Below, in pieces: positions 24,213 through 32,761 of a stretch of 64,000 nucleotides of DNA (the stretch's first letter is position 1; each line of letters opens with the position of its first letter). The notes beneath the pieces were generated by a model that ran no database searches, was not told where the DNA came from, and saw nothing but the letters and a program-made list of their open reading frames with translations. The DNA is from Massilia mucilaginosa (GTDB lineage: Bacteria > Pseudomonadota > Gammaproteobacteria > Burkholderiales > Burkholderiaceae_D): positions 1 through 64,000 of the forward strand of contig NZ_WHJH01000023.1 in assembly GCF_011682145.1 (NCBI RefSeq), in the 5' to 3' direction. The position numbers and the translations under genes were made by a program.

Positions 24213-25115
24213 ATGAAAAACTTCCAAGACAAAGTCGCCGTGATCACCGGCGGCGCTAGCGGTCTCGGCCGCGAATTCGCGAAACGTGCCGCCGGCCTGG
24301 GCATGAAGCTGGTGTTGGCCGACGTGCAGCAGGATGCGCTCGACGCCACCAAAGCCGAGCTCGAAGGCGAGGGCGCCCAGGTGCTGGCCATGATCTGCGA
24401 CGTGCGCAAGGGCGAGCAAGTCCAGGCGCTGGCGGACGCCGCCATGGCGCGCTACGGCGCGGTGCATTTGGTGTTCAACAACGCGGGCGTGGGTTCCGGT
24501 GGCTTGATCTGGGAGAATTCGGAAGCCGACTGGGAGTGGGTGCTGGGTGTGAACCTGTGGGGCGTGATTCACGGCGTGCGCATCTTCACCAAATTGATGC
24601 TCGAATGCGCGAAGGACGATCCGCAGTACGAGGGACATATCGTCAACACGGCCTCGATGGCGGGCTTGCTGAATGCGCCGACGATGGGCGTGTACAACGT
24701 TTCCAAGCATGCGGTGGTGTCCTTGTCGGAAACCTTGTACCAGGACTTGCAGCTGGTGGAAGCGCCGATCGGCGCGTCCGTGCTGTGCCCGTACTTTGTA
24801 CCGACCGGCATCAGCCAGTCGCACCGCAACCGGCCCGAGGACGTGAAAATGACCGGCGGGCCGACCGCCAGCCAGAAGGCGGCGCAGGCCATGACCGTCA
24901 AGGCCGTTGAGTCGGGCAAGGTGTCGGCCGGCGACGTGGCGCAGATTACCTTCGACGCCATCCGCGACGGGCAGTTTTACATCTACTCGCATCCGGGTGC
25001 GCTCGGCAATGTCGGCGAGCGAATGGACGAGATCGTCAAGGGCGTCAATCCGGGCAACCCGTACAAGGCGGCGCCGCATATCCGCGATATGTTGCGGGCG
25101 AAGATGAAGGGGTAA
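24213..25115 (+). CDS. SDR-family NAD(P)-dependent oxidoreductase
   Basis: A 300-residue short-chain dehydrogenase, longer at the C-terminus than the classical form. The cofactor motif TGGASGLG is at 12-19, NNAG at 89-92, and Ser148, Tyr161 and Lys165 (YNVSK) form the catalytic set. It ends in a C-terminal extension, PGNPYKAAPHIRDMLRAKMKG, as in a group of SDRs found beside acyl-CoA metabolism genes. It is the last gene of the thiolase operon, starting 1 bp after the MDR gene, and is followed by an inverted repeat. Two different SDRs in one operon suggest two separate alcohol/ketone steps. Confidence 0.9.
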   Translation: MKNFQDKVAVITGGASGLGREFAKRAAGLGMKLVLADVQQDALDATKAELEGEGAQVLAMICDVRKGEQVQALADAAMARYGAVHLVFNNAGVGSGGLIWENSEADWEWVLGVNLWGVIHGVRIFTKLMLECAKDDPQYEGHIVNTASMAGLLNAPTMGVYNVSKHAVVSLSETLYQDLQLVEAPIGASVLCPYFVPTGISQSHRNRPEDVKMTGGPTASQKAAQAMTVKAVESGKVSAGDVAQITFDAIRDGQFYIYSHPGALGNVGERMDEIVKGVNPGNPYKAAPHIRDMLRAKMKG

Positions 25116-25136
25116 AAGCCAACGGCTTGGTATGGA

Positions 25137-25170
25137 ACAGGGCCTGTGAGATACACTGGCTGGCCCTGTT
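25137..25170 (+). terminator. Inverted repeat after the thiolase operon
   Basis: AACAGGGCC (25137-25145) and GGCCCTGTT (25162-25170) form a perfect 9-bp stem with a 16-nt loop, 20 bp past the last stop codon. No T-tract follows, so it may be a weak or Rho-assisted terminator. Confidence 0.45.
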
Positions 25171-25241
25171 GCAAGCTGGAGAAATGTGTGGACGCACGCG
25201 GCACCAAGACCATCGATGAGTGCCGCTGCTGATGGTTGCCG

Positions 25242-25440
25242 CTAAGGAGAAAATGTCTCTGCTGGCAAACCAGCGACGGCGCCACAGTGTTTGACGTTGG
25301 CGGTAAGAACCGTCAAGCCGTGCTTTGACGCCGTCGCGGCGATGAGCGCATCGCCCATCTGCATGGCATGCGAAAGGGTATCTATGCCGATCAGCCGCAT
25401 CGCAGTGACAGCGCGCTGCCGAACGGGTTCAATCCCAACT
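25242..25440 (-). pseudogene. C-terminal remnant of a VapC-type PIN-domain toxin
   Basis: The minus-strand frame ends with a recognisable PIN-domain C-terminus: SHAMQMGDALIAATASKHG followed by LTVLTANVKHCGAV and ending ETFSP. MxDALIAATA carries the conserved acidic residue, and LTxNVKHF is the usual last motif, here with Cys in place of Phe. The N-terminal half with the first catalytic Asp is missing: upstream the frame runs antisense-like into the neighbouring membrane-protein gene. No VapB antitoxin is visible. It is therefore a decayed toxin gene, although the window alone cannot show when it was lost. Confidence 0.6.
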
Positions 25441-25456
25441 CTTGTTCGACGTGACC

Positions 25457-25807
25457 TTAATGAGTTGTGGCAAGCATTGCTCCACCAGTCTTGATAATGC
25501 CCATGAAAACTATAACGCAAGCGAGAAAAGCCCAAAATTTTGGGCCCTGGTATTTCTTCCCTGCGTGCCACAGGGCGACCAGCAGCGCACAAAGATAGGC
25601 GACGAAGAGCGACCCCACAGCGTAGGCAACTATGTCAGATTCAATCTGTCGCAGCATGATGTTGACGCATATATTGACCAATACGCCAAACATCCAATAG
25701 GTTTTTGCGAGGCCGAATTCGCCTTCGATAAACCTTTGATAGAAGGATATGGGCGACAAAGGCAAAATCATGTGCGGCGACATGGCGTTGCTGCGACTTG
25801 AAGACAT
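25457..25807 (-). CDS. Small integral membrane protein of unknown function
   Basis: A 116-residue protein with three hydrophobic segments: YWMFGVLVNICVNIML, IVAYAVGSLFVAYLCALLVALW and FWAFLACVIVFMGIIKTGG. The Lys/Gly-rich GKKYQGPKFWAFLA between helices 2 and 3 suggests a conserved loop. No family was recognised. The ATG at 25807 (MSSSRSN) or a downstream ATG (MSPHM) is more likely than the frame start at 25999, which lies within the toxin gene. It sits between a VapC remnant and a RES-Xre toxin-antitoxin pair and has a more AT-rich composition than neighbouring operons. Confidence 0.6.
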   Translation of the reverse strand: MSSSRSNAMSPHMILPLSPISFYQRFIEGEFGLAKTYWMFGVLVNICVNIMLRQIESDIVAYAVGSLFVAYLCALLVALWHAGKKYQGPKFWAFLACVIVFMGIIKTGGAMLATTH

Positions 25808-25842
25808 CAGCTGTGCCGGGGAGGCTTGATAGTGTACGGCGT

Positions 25843-26298
25843 CTATTTGAACATCCGGCTGTCGAACGTGAATGGACGGATGATCGATAGCTGAACATCG
25901 CGGTAATCCGGGTGGAGTGGATTGATGATGACGTTGAATTCTTCTTTGACGATGGCCGACGGCACTTTCATTGCCAAGTTGGTGCGTGACGCCAGCCACG
26001 TTCCGCCAAATAGCTGTGCTGTGGCAGAGGTCAGCAAATCATCCCAGCGCGCTGGCAGGGCTGCGATGCCAGGTTCGTATAGAGTATGATGGTCTGGAAC
26101 GTCCACCGCTACCAGCGCCAATGGCGGAAGCGGCGTGCGCTCAACGTGAACGAATTTCTCAATGACGCAGAGAGCAACCGCGGTGGCGCAATATAGCGCT
26201 GGCATGCCGATCACATTCCACCGGCCTCCAAACAGAGCCGCTCCGGCACGAAGTCTGTCGAGGGCGTATTTTCGATGGCTAATTCGCCAGAATCTCAC
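25843..26298 (-). CDS. RES-domain toxin of a RES-Xre toxin-antitoxin system
   Basis: A 151-residue RES-domain protein. Characterised family toxins degrade NAD+ or ADP-ribosylate targets. The fold markers are visible from the start: RFWRIS with Arg5, GAALFGGRWNVIG with Arg26, ALYCATAVAL with Tyr36, and Glu47. The rest matches a full-length domain ending IIRPFTFDSRMF. The GTG at 26298 was chosen because it forms a GTGA overlap with the antitoxin stop and begins exactly at the RES domain; the longer frame is unsupported. Antitoxin-first order and 4-bp overlap are standard for this family. It appears intact and therefore possibly active. Confidence 0.85.
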   Translation of the reverse strand: MRFWRISHRKYALDRLRAGAALFGGRWNVIGMPALYCATAVALCVIEKFVHVERTPLPPLALVAVDVPDHHTLYEPGIAALPARWDDLLTSATAQLFGGTWLASRTNLAMKVPSAIVKEEFNVIINPLHPDYRDVQLSIIRPFTFDSRMFK

Positions 26299-26822
26299 GC
26301 GGCCCTGCCAGTGGCGATGGCGTTGAGCACCTGACGTACCGCCATCGCACCTGGCTCGGTATCGAGATAATCCATCGGCGCCACATCTCCAAAAGCGCGG
26401 TTGATGCTTCGCAACCATGTTTTGGCCGCCTCATCGTCTTCAAACACATCCTGTGCCATTGCTACCACGTGCGCCAAACGCCAGATCCGTTCCGAGGATG
26501 CGGGATCCATATTCGCGCCGCGCCTTGTTAGCGCATGTGCGGTTGATTCATTCAGACCGGCCAGCGAACGAATGTGTCCAATTGGGACTTCAAAATACAA
26601 TGCAGTGTCTTTTAGGAGCGTCGATGGAAAACCACGTCGGATCGCGTCGACGCCCCGGCATTGCCCCTGCACCAGGTCGGAAACCAGCTTGGCGAATCCG
26701 TTTTGCTGCAATCGGCCCATCTTGCCGCCAGCGGCGCCGCTATCGATTTCCAAATCCAGCGCGACCGGCGGGTTAGCAACTTTCTCGCCGCTTGGGCGCT
26801 TGCCTGATCCTCTGATGCTCAT
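26295..26822 (-). CDS. Xre/MbcA/ParS-type antitoxin
   Basis: A 175-residue antitoxin partner of the RES toxin. The N-terminal about 40 residues are a flexible basic leader. A degenerate helix-turn-helix follows (FPSTLLKDTALYFEVPIGHI, about 65-85). The C-terminal DUF2384 toxin-binding domain (about 105-172) shows the typical pattern IWRLAHVVAMAQDVFED, WLRSINRAFG and PMDYLDTEPGAMAVRQVL. It binds and neutralises the toxin and represses the operon in known members. There is a good Shine-Dalgarno (GGAGAG). It overlaps the toxin gene by 4 bp, ensuring coupled translation. Confidence 0.85.
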   Translation of the reverse strand: MSIRGSGKRPSGEKVANPPVALDLEIDSGAAGGKMGRLQQNGFAKLVSDLVQGQCRGVDAIRRGFPSTLLKDTALYFEVPIGHIRSLAGLNESTAHALTRRGANMDPASSERIWRLAHVVAMAQDVFEDDEAAKTWLRSINRAFGDVAPMDYLDTEPGAMAVRQVLNAIATGRAA

Positions 26823-26911
26823 CGGGCTCTCTCCATTCAGGAGTCCAGCTTAGACCGATCAACGCCGACTCGCAAGGTGGCTGGGCGGCTGATTGCGTGC
26901 CGGCAGGGATC

Positions 26912-27649
26912 TCACGCCAGCATCCGCTCGTGCAGTTCCGCCGGCGCATCGTCATACAGCTTGACCACGGTAGACGTGCGTGTGCCGTACCCCGGAATCT
27001 CGATGCACACCGCCGACAGCCCGCGTTCCAGGTCGAGCGCGATGCCCGTATCCGGCAAGCGCATGTCGGCCGCGCGCGTGGTGTCGGCCAGCATTTCAAA
27101 GTACGCATCTTCCGGTGCGCCCTGGCACAGCAAACTGGCGAACTGCGCCTTGGTGCGCACCACCTTCGGCCACGGCGCATCGAGCAAGCTGTTGGAAATG
27201 CCATAAATGCCCGGCTCGAGCGCCTGCCCATTGCGCGCATCGCCGCCGCCGCGGTTCGAGAACCAGTACATGCCGTTCCGGTCGCCCAGCACCAGGTTGA
27301 AGCCGTTGTACGCCTCGCTGCCGTCGGCAATCTGCGCGATGTATTGCGCCGCCGTCATCGTGCCGGCCAGAAAATCGACAACCAGCGCCCCGCGTGACGG
27401 TGCGTCGGTACGCCGCTCTTGCGGCGCGCGGATATTGGTCAGCGCCGCAAAGCGCGGCCCGTTGGCGCCGTCTTGCGTGATGCCCATCCAGCTGCCGCCG
27501 AACTTGAGGTCGCGCCCGGCGTAGATGTTCGGATGCTCGGGCCACACGCCCGCCGGGGCGGTCGGGAGGTCGTAGAATTCGTCGCGGTTGGCGGCGGCGA
27601 TCAGGGGCACGCCGGGAACGACCTGCCATGCAAAAACAATCAGGCACAT
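26912..27649 (-). CDS. NRDE family (TANGO2-like) protein
   Basis: A 245-residue protein of the NRDE/TANGO2 family. It starts MCLIVFAW, with the Cys2 expected of an N-terminal nucleophile-type fold, and carries the defining AANRDEFYDLPT at about 19-30. GGSWMGI and later GRDLKFGG and YGISNSLLDAPWPKV are also characteristic. Eukaryotic TANGO2 proteins have been linked to haem and lipid homeostasis; the bacterial role is unknown. Its ATG lies inside the end of the DUF4936 gene (10-bp overlap), so it is translated from the same transcript as DUF4936 and ygfZ. Confidence 0.88.
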   Translation of the reverse strand: MCLIVFAWQVVPGVPLIAAANRDEFYDLPTAPAGVWPEHPNIYAGRDLKFGGSWMGITQDGANGPRFAALTNIRAPQERRTDAPSRGALVVDFLAGTMTAAQYIAQIADGSEAYNGFNLVLGDRNGMYWFSNRGGGDARNGQALEPGIYGISNSLLDAPWPKVVRTKAQFASLLCQGAPEDAYFEMLADTTRAADMRLPDTGIALDLERGLSAVCIEIPGYGTRTSTVVKLYDDAPAELHERMLA

Positions 27650-27930
27650 GTGCTTATATCCATGAAAACTTCGGTATGGCGCGGGCCATCGGTGAACTGA
27701 TCCAGTCCGGCTTGCCGAACCGCCGCTGCCAGCGCGGCGTCGAACCCGTCGGGGATAGCGAGATAGATTTCCATCCAGGTCTGGCGTCCGTCGGCGGAGC
27801 CGGGCCGGCGCTTGACCGTGCCCGCCACGCCCGCTTGCACGGCCAGCCCGGCTTGCATCGCCCGCACGCGCGGAGCAAGCTGCCCCGCGTGCTCGTCGCG
27901 CACCTTGTAGTAAATATACAGATCGACCAT
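27640..27930 (-). CDS. DUF4936 family protein
   Basis: A 96-residue protein with a ferredoxin-like/antibody-monooxygenase type alternation: VDLYIYYKVRDEHA at the N-terminus, VRAMQAGLAVQAG, and TWMEIYLAIPDGFDAAL. This matches DUF4936 proteins that in Burkholderiales usually sit beside ygfZ. It is sandwiched between ygfZ (6 bp upstream) and the NRDE gene (overlapping), implying co-expression. Function unknown; no catalytic motif visible. Confidence 0.8.
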   Translation of the reverse strand: MVDLYIYYKVRDEHAGQLAPRVRAMQAGLAVQAGVAGTVKRRPGSADGRQTWMEIYLAIPDGFDAALAAAVRQAGLDQFTDGPRHTEVFMDISTCA

Positions 27931-27936
27931 GGCCGT

Positions 27937-28986
27937 CTAGAGGTCGAGGGCGTCGAGCGCGTAGGGCATCGGCAAGATGCGCAGGGGCATGCCGCTGGCC
28001 GAACCAAGGTGGACGTTCCCTTGCTCGATGGCCGCCAGTTTCATTTCCACCAGCGCATCGACGCCACCGGCGCCGTTCGGTGCGCTGTTGACGATCATGC
28101 CGCAAGGCTGGTCGGGATCGTCCGCGGCGAACACTTCGTTACCGGCCTGGGCCGGGGCGTTGATCGTCGCCAGCGCGGTACGGCGCTTGAGCTTGCCAAG
28201 ATACTGGCTACGGGCAACGATTTCCTGGCCCGGATAGCAGCCTTTCTTGAAATTGACGCCGCCGAGCAACTCGAAATTGACCATCTGCGGCACGAATTGC
28301 TCCTGCGTACGCAAGCTCACCTGCGGCACGCCGGCATGAATCTCGGAAAGGCGCCATGCATCGCTGCCGGCCGGGCGCAAGGTGCGCGACAAGGCCGGCC
28401 AGGCCGCCTGGGCGGCTTCGGGCGTGGCCAGCCACTGGTAGCGCGCCGCGCCGAACACGTCGGCCACCCGGATCAGGGTGCCGAGCGCATGATCGATGCG
28501 CGACCAGGGCTTGGCCGGCAGCGCACCGAACAAGGGCAGCAGGGCGGCCTCGGCAGCGGCGCCGCCAATGCCCAGCAGCACCAGTCCGCCCCCAGCATCG
28601 CTGAGCTTGGCTTTGGCGCGCAGCACGAACATGGACAGGCGCTTTTGCAGGGCTGGCTGGATGTCGCGCGCCAGCTGGAGGAACACCGAGTCGCTGGTGC
28701 GCCACATCAGGAACGTTGCCTGCAAGCGCCCCTTGGGCGTACAGTAGCCGGCCAGGCGCACGTCCGCCAGGCCGAGATGTTCAACGTCGTTGGTCAGCTG
28801 ATTGTGCAGGAAAGTGGCTGCCTCGTCGCCGCTCACCGCGATCAGGCCCTGGTCGGTAATGGCCGCGACAAAGCCCGCCGCCAGCTCGGCGGTGGTCAGC
28901 GCGTGGCCCAAATCCGGCACGTGGCCGGAGCCGTCGGCGGCAAGTTGCGCGCCCTGCGACGAGAGATATTCATTCCAGTTGTTCAT
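27937..28986 (-). CDS. ygfZ: Folate-binding protein YgfZ
   Basis: A 349-residue tetrahydrofolate-binding protein of the GcvT-like fold, needed for maintenance of some iron-sulfur cluster enzymes and for tRNA modification by MiaB. The diagnostic KGCYPGQEIVARSQYLGKLKR stretch is present, with the essential Cys in K-G-C-Y-x-G-Q-E at about 245-252. N-terminal FLHNQLTNDV and GYCTPKGRLQATF are also typical. The ATG at 28986 is used; the frame extends to a TTG at 28995, which is less likely. It is the first gene of a three-gene minus-strand unit, divergent from mltG as in many betaproteobacteria. Confidence 0.92.
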   Translation of the reverse strand: MNNWNEYLSSQGAQLAADGSGHVPDLGHALTTAELAAGFVAAITDQGLIAVSGDEAATFLHNQLTNDVEHLGLADVRLAGYCTPKGRLQATFLMWRTSDSVFLQLARDIQPALQKRLSMFVLRAKAKLSDAGGGLVLLGIGGAAAEAALLPLFGALPAKPWSRIDHALGTLIRVADVFGAARYQWLATPEAAQAAWPALSRTLRPAGSDAWRLSEIHAGVPQVSLRTQEQFVPQMVNFELLGGVNFKKGCYPGQEIVARSQYLGKLKRRTALATINAPAQAGNEVFAADDPDQPCGMIVNSAPNGAGGVDALVEMKLAAIEQGNVHLGSASGMPLRILPMPYALDALDL

Positions 28987-29039
28987 AAATTCCAAATATT
29001 TCCCGATTTAAGCTTTATCATTACGGGCTCATTATAGAG

Positions 29040-30074
29040 ATGTCGCGAAAATCGCGCCGGACACGGCGTAAAACTACAGAATCGAGTTCGGCCTTGTTCA
29101 AAAAATTACTCATATTGATCCTCCTGCTGTGCACCGCAGCGGCGATGTACTTCTTCACCTGGGCCAAGGAGCCGATCACCACGTCCGGCGAGCCGATCGC
29201 GTTTACGATCCATCCCGGCAGCAGTGTGGTCACAGCCGCCCAGGAAATCGCCGACGCCGGCGTGCCGGTCAATCCGTACATGCTCTCGCTGCTGGCGCGC
29301 GCCACCCAGACGGCATCGAAGATCAAGGCCGGCAGCTACGAGCTCAAGCCGAACACCTCGCCGCGCCGCCTGCTCGACCAATTGGTGCGCGGCGAGTTCG
29401 CCCAGGAATCGCTGACCATCATCGAAGGCTGGACCTTCAAGCAGATGCGCCAGGCGGTCGCCGCCAACAAGGGCCTCAAGCACGATACCGTCGACCTGTC
29501 CGATACCGAGCTGCTGGCCAGAATCACGACCGACTACAAGGCGGCCGAAGGCTTGTTCTTCCCGGACACCTATCTGTTCGCCAAGGGGTCGAGCGACATG
29601 CACATCTACAAGCAGGCGCATGCGCTGATGATGAGCCGCCTCGGCGCCGCCTGGGAAAAGCGCGACCCCAGCCTGCCGTACGAAAACCCCTACCAGGCGC
29701 TGGTCATGGCCTCGATTGTCGAAAAGGAAACCGGCCAGAAGTCCGAGCGCGCCATGATCGCCGGCGTGTTCGTGAACCGCCTGCGCCTGGGCATGATGCT
29801 GCAGACCGACCCGACCGTGATCTACGGCATGGGCGACAAATACGCCGGCAACATCCGCAAACGCGACCTCGAAACCGACACGCCGTACAATACCTACACG
29901 CGCACCGGCCTGCCGCCGACCCCGATTGCCTTGCCTGGCGTGCAATCGCTGGCGGCCGCCATGGGGCCGGCCAAGACCGACGCCCTGTATTTTGTGGCGC
30001 GCAAGGATGGCACCAGCCAGTTTTCCAGCAATTTGTCCGACCACAACCGGGCAGTGAATCAATATCAACGATAG
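29040..30074 (+). CDS. mltG: Endolytic transglycosylase MltG
   Basis: A 344-residue inner-membrane peptidoglycan glycosidase that cleaves nascent glycan strands and so sets their length. A basic cytoplasmic N-terminus is followed by one transmembrane helix (about 22-40). A LysM-like segment (about 50-110) follows, then the YceG catalytic domain with the glutamate of ASIVEKETG (about 228) and the conserved [17 protein letters not shown]. The ATG at 29040 has only a weak GAG upstream. It is the first gene of a seven-gene housekeeping run, with tmk 14 bp downstream. Confidence 0.92.
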   Translation: MSRKSRRTRRKTTESSSALFKKLLILILLLCTAAAMYFFTWAKEPITTSGEPIAFTIHPGSSVVTAAQEIADAGVPVNPYMLSLLARATQTASKIKAGSYELKPNTSPRRLLDQLVRGEFAQESLTIIEGWTFKQMRQAVAANKGLKHDTVDLSDTELLARITTDYKAAEGLFFPDTYLFAKGSSDMHIYKQAHALMMSRLGAAWEKRDPSLPYENPYQALVMASIVEKETGQKSERAMIAGVFVNRLRLGMMLQTDPTVIYGMGDKYAGNIRKRDLETDTPYNTYTRTGLPPTPIALPGVQSLAAAMGPAKTDALYFVARKDGTSQFSSNLSDHNRAVNQYQR

Positions 30075-30088
30075 GCGTTTTGCGTTCC

Positions 30089-30739
30089 ATGACCGACAGT
30101 ACCGCCTCAAGAGGCAAGTTCATCAGCTTTGAAGGCATCGACGGCGCCGGCAAGTCCACCCACATCGCGTTTGTCGCCGCAAGGGTGGCCGCGGCCCTGG
30201 AAGCGCAGGGCAAGCGCGTTGTGTCCTCGCGCGAACCGGGCGGCACAGCACTCGGCGAAAAATTGCGCGAATTGCTCCTGCACGAGAAAATGCACCTCGA
30301 AACCGAGGCGCTGCTGATGTTCGCCAGCCGCCGCGAGCACATCGCCCAGGTCATCGAACCGGGCCTGCAACGGGGCGACTGGGTCATTTCCGACCGCTTT
30401 ACCGACGCCAGCTTTGCCTATCAGGGCGGCGGACGCGGCCTGGACCGGGCCAAGATGGAGGCGCTGGAGCAATGGGTGCACCCGCATCTGCAACCGGACC
30501 TGACCTTGCTGTTCGACGTGCCGCTCGACGTGGCCCGCGCGCGCCTCGACGCCAGCCGTACCCTCGACAAGTTCGAGCAGGAAAAGACCGATTTCTTCGC
30601 CGCCTGCCGCAACGAATACCTGCGCCGCGCCGCGCAGTTTCCGGAACGGATCGTTGTCATCGATTCCAGCAAATCGATTGCCGAGATCCAGGCCACGCTC
30701 GGCGGCATTCTCGACCAGCTGCTGCAAGTGATTGATTAA
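30089..30739 (+). CDS. tmk: Thymidylate kinase
   Basis: A 216-residue dTMP kinase producing dTDP for DNA synthesis. The P-loop EGIDGAGKS is at 15-23, the DRF motif appears in [18 protein letters not shown], and the lid carries [13 protein letters not shown]. The Arg/Glu-rich region [17 protein letters not shown] is the substrate-binding segment. Length and motifs are full. The ATG at 30089 was chosen; the longer frame is the shadow of mltG. It lies between mltG and holB, the conserved order in proteobacteria. Confidence 0.95.
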   Translation: MTDSTASRGKFISFEGIDGAGKSTHIAFVAARVAAALEAQGKRVVSSREPGGTALGEKLRELLLHEKMHLETEALLMFASRREHIAQVIEPGLQRGDWVISDRFTDASFAYQGGGRGLDRAKMEALEQWVHPHLQPDLTLLFDVPLDVARARLDASRTLDKFEQEKTDFFAACRNEYLRRAAQFPERIVVIDSSKSIAEIQATLGGILDQLLQVID

Positions 30740-30754
30740 ACCAAGAATGTCGCA

Positions 30755-31789
30755 ATGAGCAATTCAATTTATCCCTGGCAGGCGAGCGCATGGCAGCAGT
30801 TGCAGCTGATGCGCGAGCGCCTGCCGCACGCGATCCTGTTCCACGGCGCCGCCGGCACCGGCAAAGCCGACTTCATCGAAGCCTTTGCCCAGTCCTTGCT
30901 GTGCGAGAACGTGCGTCCCGACGGCCACGCCTGCGGCACCTGCGGCTCCTGCGGCTGGTTTTCGCAGCAAAACCATCCCGACTACCGCCGCGTGCGGCCC
31001 GAAGCGCTGGAAGACGAGCCGCCCGAGGGCGAGGAGGGCGCCGAGCTTGACGGCGGCAAGAAATCGAAATCGACCAAGGCGCCGTCGAAAGAGATCAAGA
31101 TCGAGCAGATCCGCGCACTGGCCGACTTCATGAATATTTCCACCCACCGCCAGGGGCTGCGGGTGGTGGTCGTGTATCCGGCCGAGGCGCTCAACATGCC
31201 GGCCTCGAACGCCCTGCTCAAGACCCTGGAAGAGCCGCCGCCGGGCACGGTGTTCCTGCTGTCGTCGAACAGCCTGGACCGGCTGCTGCCGACCATCCTG
31301 TCGCGCTGCCGCAAGTTTGCCCTCCCGATGCCCGACCAGGGCGCCGCGCTGGCCTGGCTGAAAGAACAGGGCCTGCTTGATGCCGACAGCTGGCTGCGCG
31401 AGCAGGGCGGCGCGCCGCTGGCCGCGCTGGCGCAATCCGAAACGGGTAACCGCGAAGATTTGGAAGCATTATTGCAATGCCTGGCGCATCCCAGCGTCGA
31501 CGGCGCACTGCGGACTGCCGAAAAATTGAGCAAAGCACCCCTGGCGACGTTGGTTTCTTGGATGCAGCGCTGGCTTTACGATCTGTTTTCCTACAAACTA
31601 GCGGGTAGTATCCGGTATTATCCACGTTACCAGAAGGAACTCGCCGTGCTTGCTGGCAAAGTGCACACGGCCAACCTGCTGCGCGCGATGAAAAACGCAA
31701 ACGACCGGCGCGCGATCGCGGACCATCCGCTGTCGCCGAAATTGTTTGTCGAAGACCTGTTGCTTGATTACACTACATGCTGTACCTGA
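30755..31789 (+). CDS. holB: DNA polymerase III subunit delta'
   Basis: A 344-residue clamp-loader subunit. The AAA+ fold has a degenerate P-loop (HGAAGTGKADF, about 30-40), as expected for a non-hydrolysing delta' subunit. A four-cysteine zinc module follows (Cys50, Cys60, Cys63, Cys66; CGTCGSC). The SRC motif is visible in LLPTILSRCRKFALP. An acidic/lysine-rich insert (about 87-110) lies between the zinc module and the core, as in other betaproteobacteria. It begins 15 bp after tmk and is followed 10 bp later by the PilZ gene. Confidence 0.93.
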   Translation: MSNSIYPWQASAWQQLQLMRERLPHAILFHGAAGTGKADFIEAFAQSLLCENVRPDGHACGTCGSCGWFSQQNHPDYRRVRPEALEDEPPEGEEGAELDGGKKSKSTKAPSKEIKIEQIRALADFMNISTHRQGLRVVVVYPAEALNMPASNALLKTLEEPPPGTVFLLSSNSLDRLLPTILSRCRKFALPMPDQGAALAWLKEQGLLDADSWLREQGGAPLAALAQSETGNREDLEALLQCLAHPSVDGALRTAEKLSKAPLATLVSWMQRWLYDLFSYKLAGSIRYYPRYQKELAVLAGKVHTANLLRAMKNANDRRAIADHPLSPKLFVEDLLLDYTTCCT

Positions 31790-31799
31790 AAGGATTTTA

Positions 31800-32177
31800 A
31801 TGTCTGGCAACCCAACTGACCCAAGCGCTCCGCAAATCACGCGTCCTTCGGTCCTGTCGCTTGCCATCAAGGAAAAGGCGGCGCTGTATGCCGCGTATAT
31901 GCCTTTCCTGCGCAACGGCGGCATGTTCGTGCCCACCGTGAAGCCGTACAAGATCGGCGATGAGATTTACCTGATTCTGGCGTTGATGGACGATACCAAT
32001 AAATACCCGATCGCAGGCAAGGTCGCCTGGATCACGCCGGCTGGCGCCAACAATAACAAGGCGCAAGGCATCGGCGTGCATTTCCCCGACGACGAAACCG
32101 GCCAGCGCGCCAAGTTGCGCATCGAAGAGATCCTGGGCGCGGCCCTGCGCTCCTCGCGGGCCACGCACACGCTGTAG
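31800..32177 (+). CDS. pilZ: PilZ domain protein (type IV pilus PilZ-like)
   Basis: A 125-residue single PilZ domain. It resembles the founding PilZ of type IV pilus assembly (LSLAIKEKAALYAAYMPFLRNGGMFVPT), which lacks the canonical c-di-GMP-binding RxxxR and D/NxSxxG motifs; neither is visible here. IAGKVAWITPAG and GIGVHFPDDETGQ are typical of the family. The holB-pilZ-tatD arrangement is conserved in type IV pilus-bearing proteobacteria. AAGGA precedes the ATG by 7 nt. Confidence 0.88.
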   Translation: MSGNPTDPSAPQITRPSVLSLAIKEKAALYAAYMPFLRNGGMFVPTVKPYKIGDEIYLILALMDDTNKYPIAGKVAWITPAGANNNKAQGIGVHFPDDETGQRAKLRIEEILGAALRSSRATHTL

Positions 32178-32226
32178 TACGCTGTTAGCCTTACCGCCCT
32201 TTAACCTGACTGTCACCGCTCGCTGT

Positions 32227-32745
32227 ATGCCGTCTTTCGTTCACCGTGTTGCCCGTCCCGACGACCTGCCTGTCATCGTCGACATTTACAATTCGACCAT
32301 CGCCTCGCGCGAAGTGACGGCCGATACCGAGCCGGTGTCGGTGGCGTCGCGCCAGCAGTGGTTCGACGACCATGACCCCGAGCGGCGCCCGCTGTGGGTG
32401 CTGCATGCGGCCGACGACGCCAGCGCCAGCCCGGCCGTGATCGGCTGGATGTCGTATTCCAATTTCTACGGCCGTCCGGCTTACTCGGGCACCGCCGAGC
32501 TGTCGATCTATATCGCCGAAGACTGGCGCGGCAAGGGCATCGGGCGCTATTGCCTGGAGCAGGCCATCGCCTACGCGCCGCACATCGCCGTGCACACCTT
32601 GCTGGGTTTCATTTTTGGCCATAACCAGCCGAGCCTGGCCTTGTTCAAGAAGTTCGGCTTCGATACCTGGGCCAATCTGCCGAGGGTGGCCAACCTGGAC
32701 GGCATCGAGCGCGACCTGATCATTCTGGGCAAGCGTATCGCCTAA
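32227..32745 (+). CDS. GNAT acetyltransferase, phosphinothricin/methionine-sulfoximine type
   Basis: A 172-residue GNAT enzyme resembling the Pat/MddA group: it has the N-terminal DLPVIVDIYNSTIASREVTAD typical of that group, the long GWMSYSNFYGRPAYSGTAELSIYI and the acetyl-CoA site WRGKGIGRYCLEQAI. Group members acetylate phosphinothricin, methionine sulfone or related amino acids. The C-terminal HNQPSLALFKKFGF is also conserved. It sits inside the holB-tatD run, 49 bp after pilZ, with an ATG but no strong Shine-Dalgarno. Confidence 0.87.
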   Translation: MPSFVHRVARPDDLPVIVDIYNSTIASREVTADTEPVSVASRQQWFDDHDPERRPLWVLHAADDASASPAVIGWMSYSNFYGRPAYSGTAELSIYIAEDWRGKGIGRYCLEQAIAYAPHIAVHTLLGFIFGHNQPSLALFKKFGFDTWANLPRVANLDGIERDLIILGKRIA

Positions 32746-32761
32746 GCTTTACAATGGCGGG

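Noticed and set aside
25242-25592. Intact 116-residue VapC toxin
   Set aside because: Only the C-terminal segment is PIN-like; the first half is out of register with the family and antisense to a membrane-protein gene.
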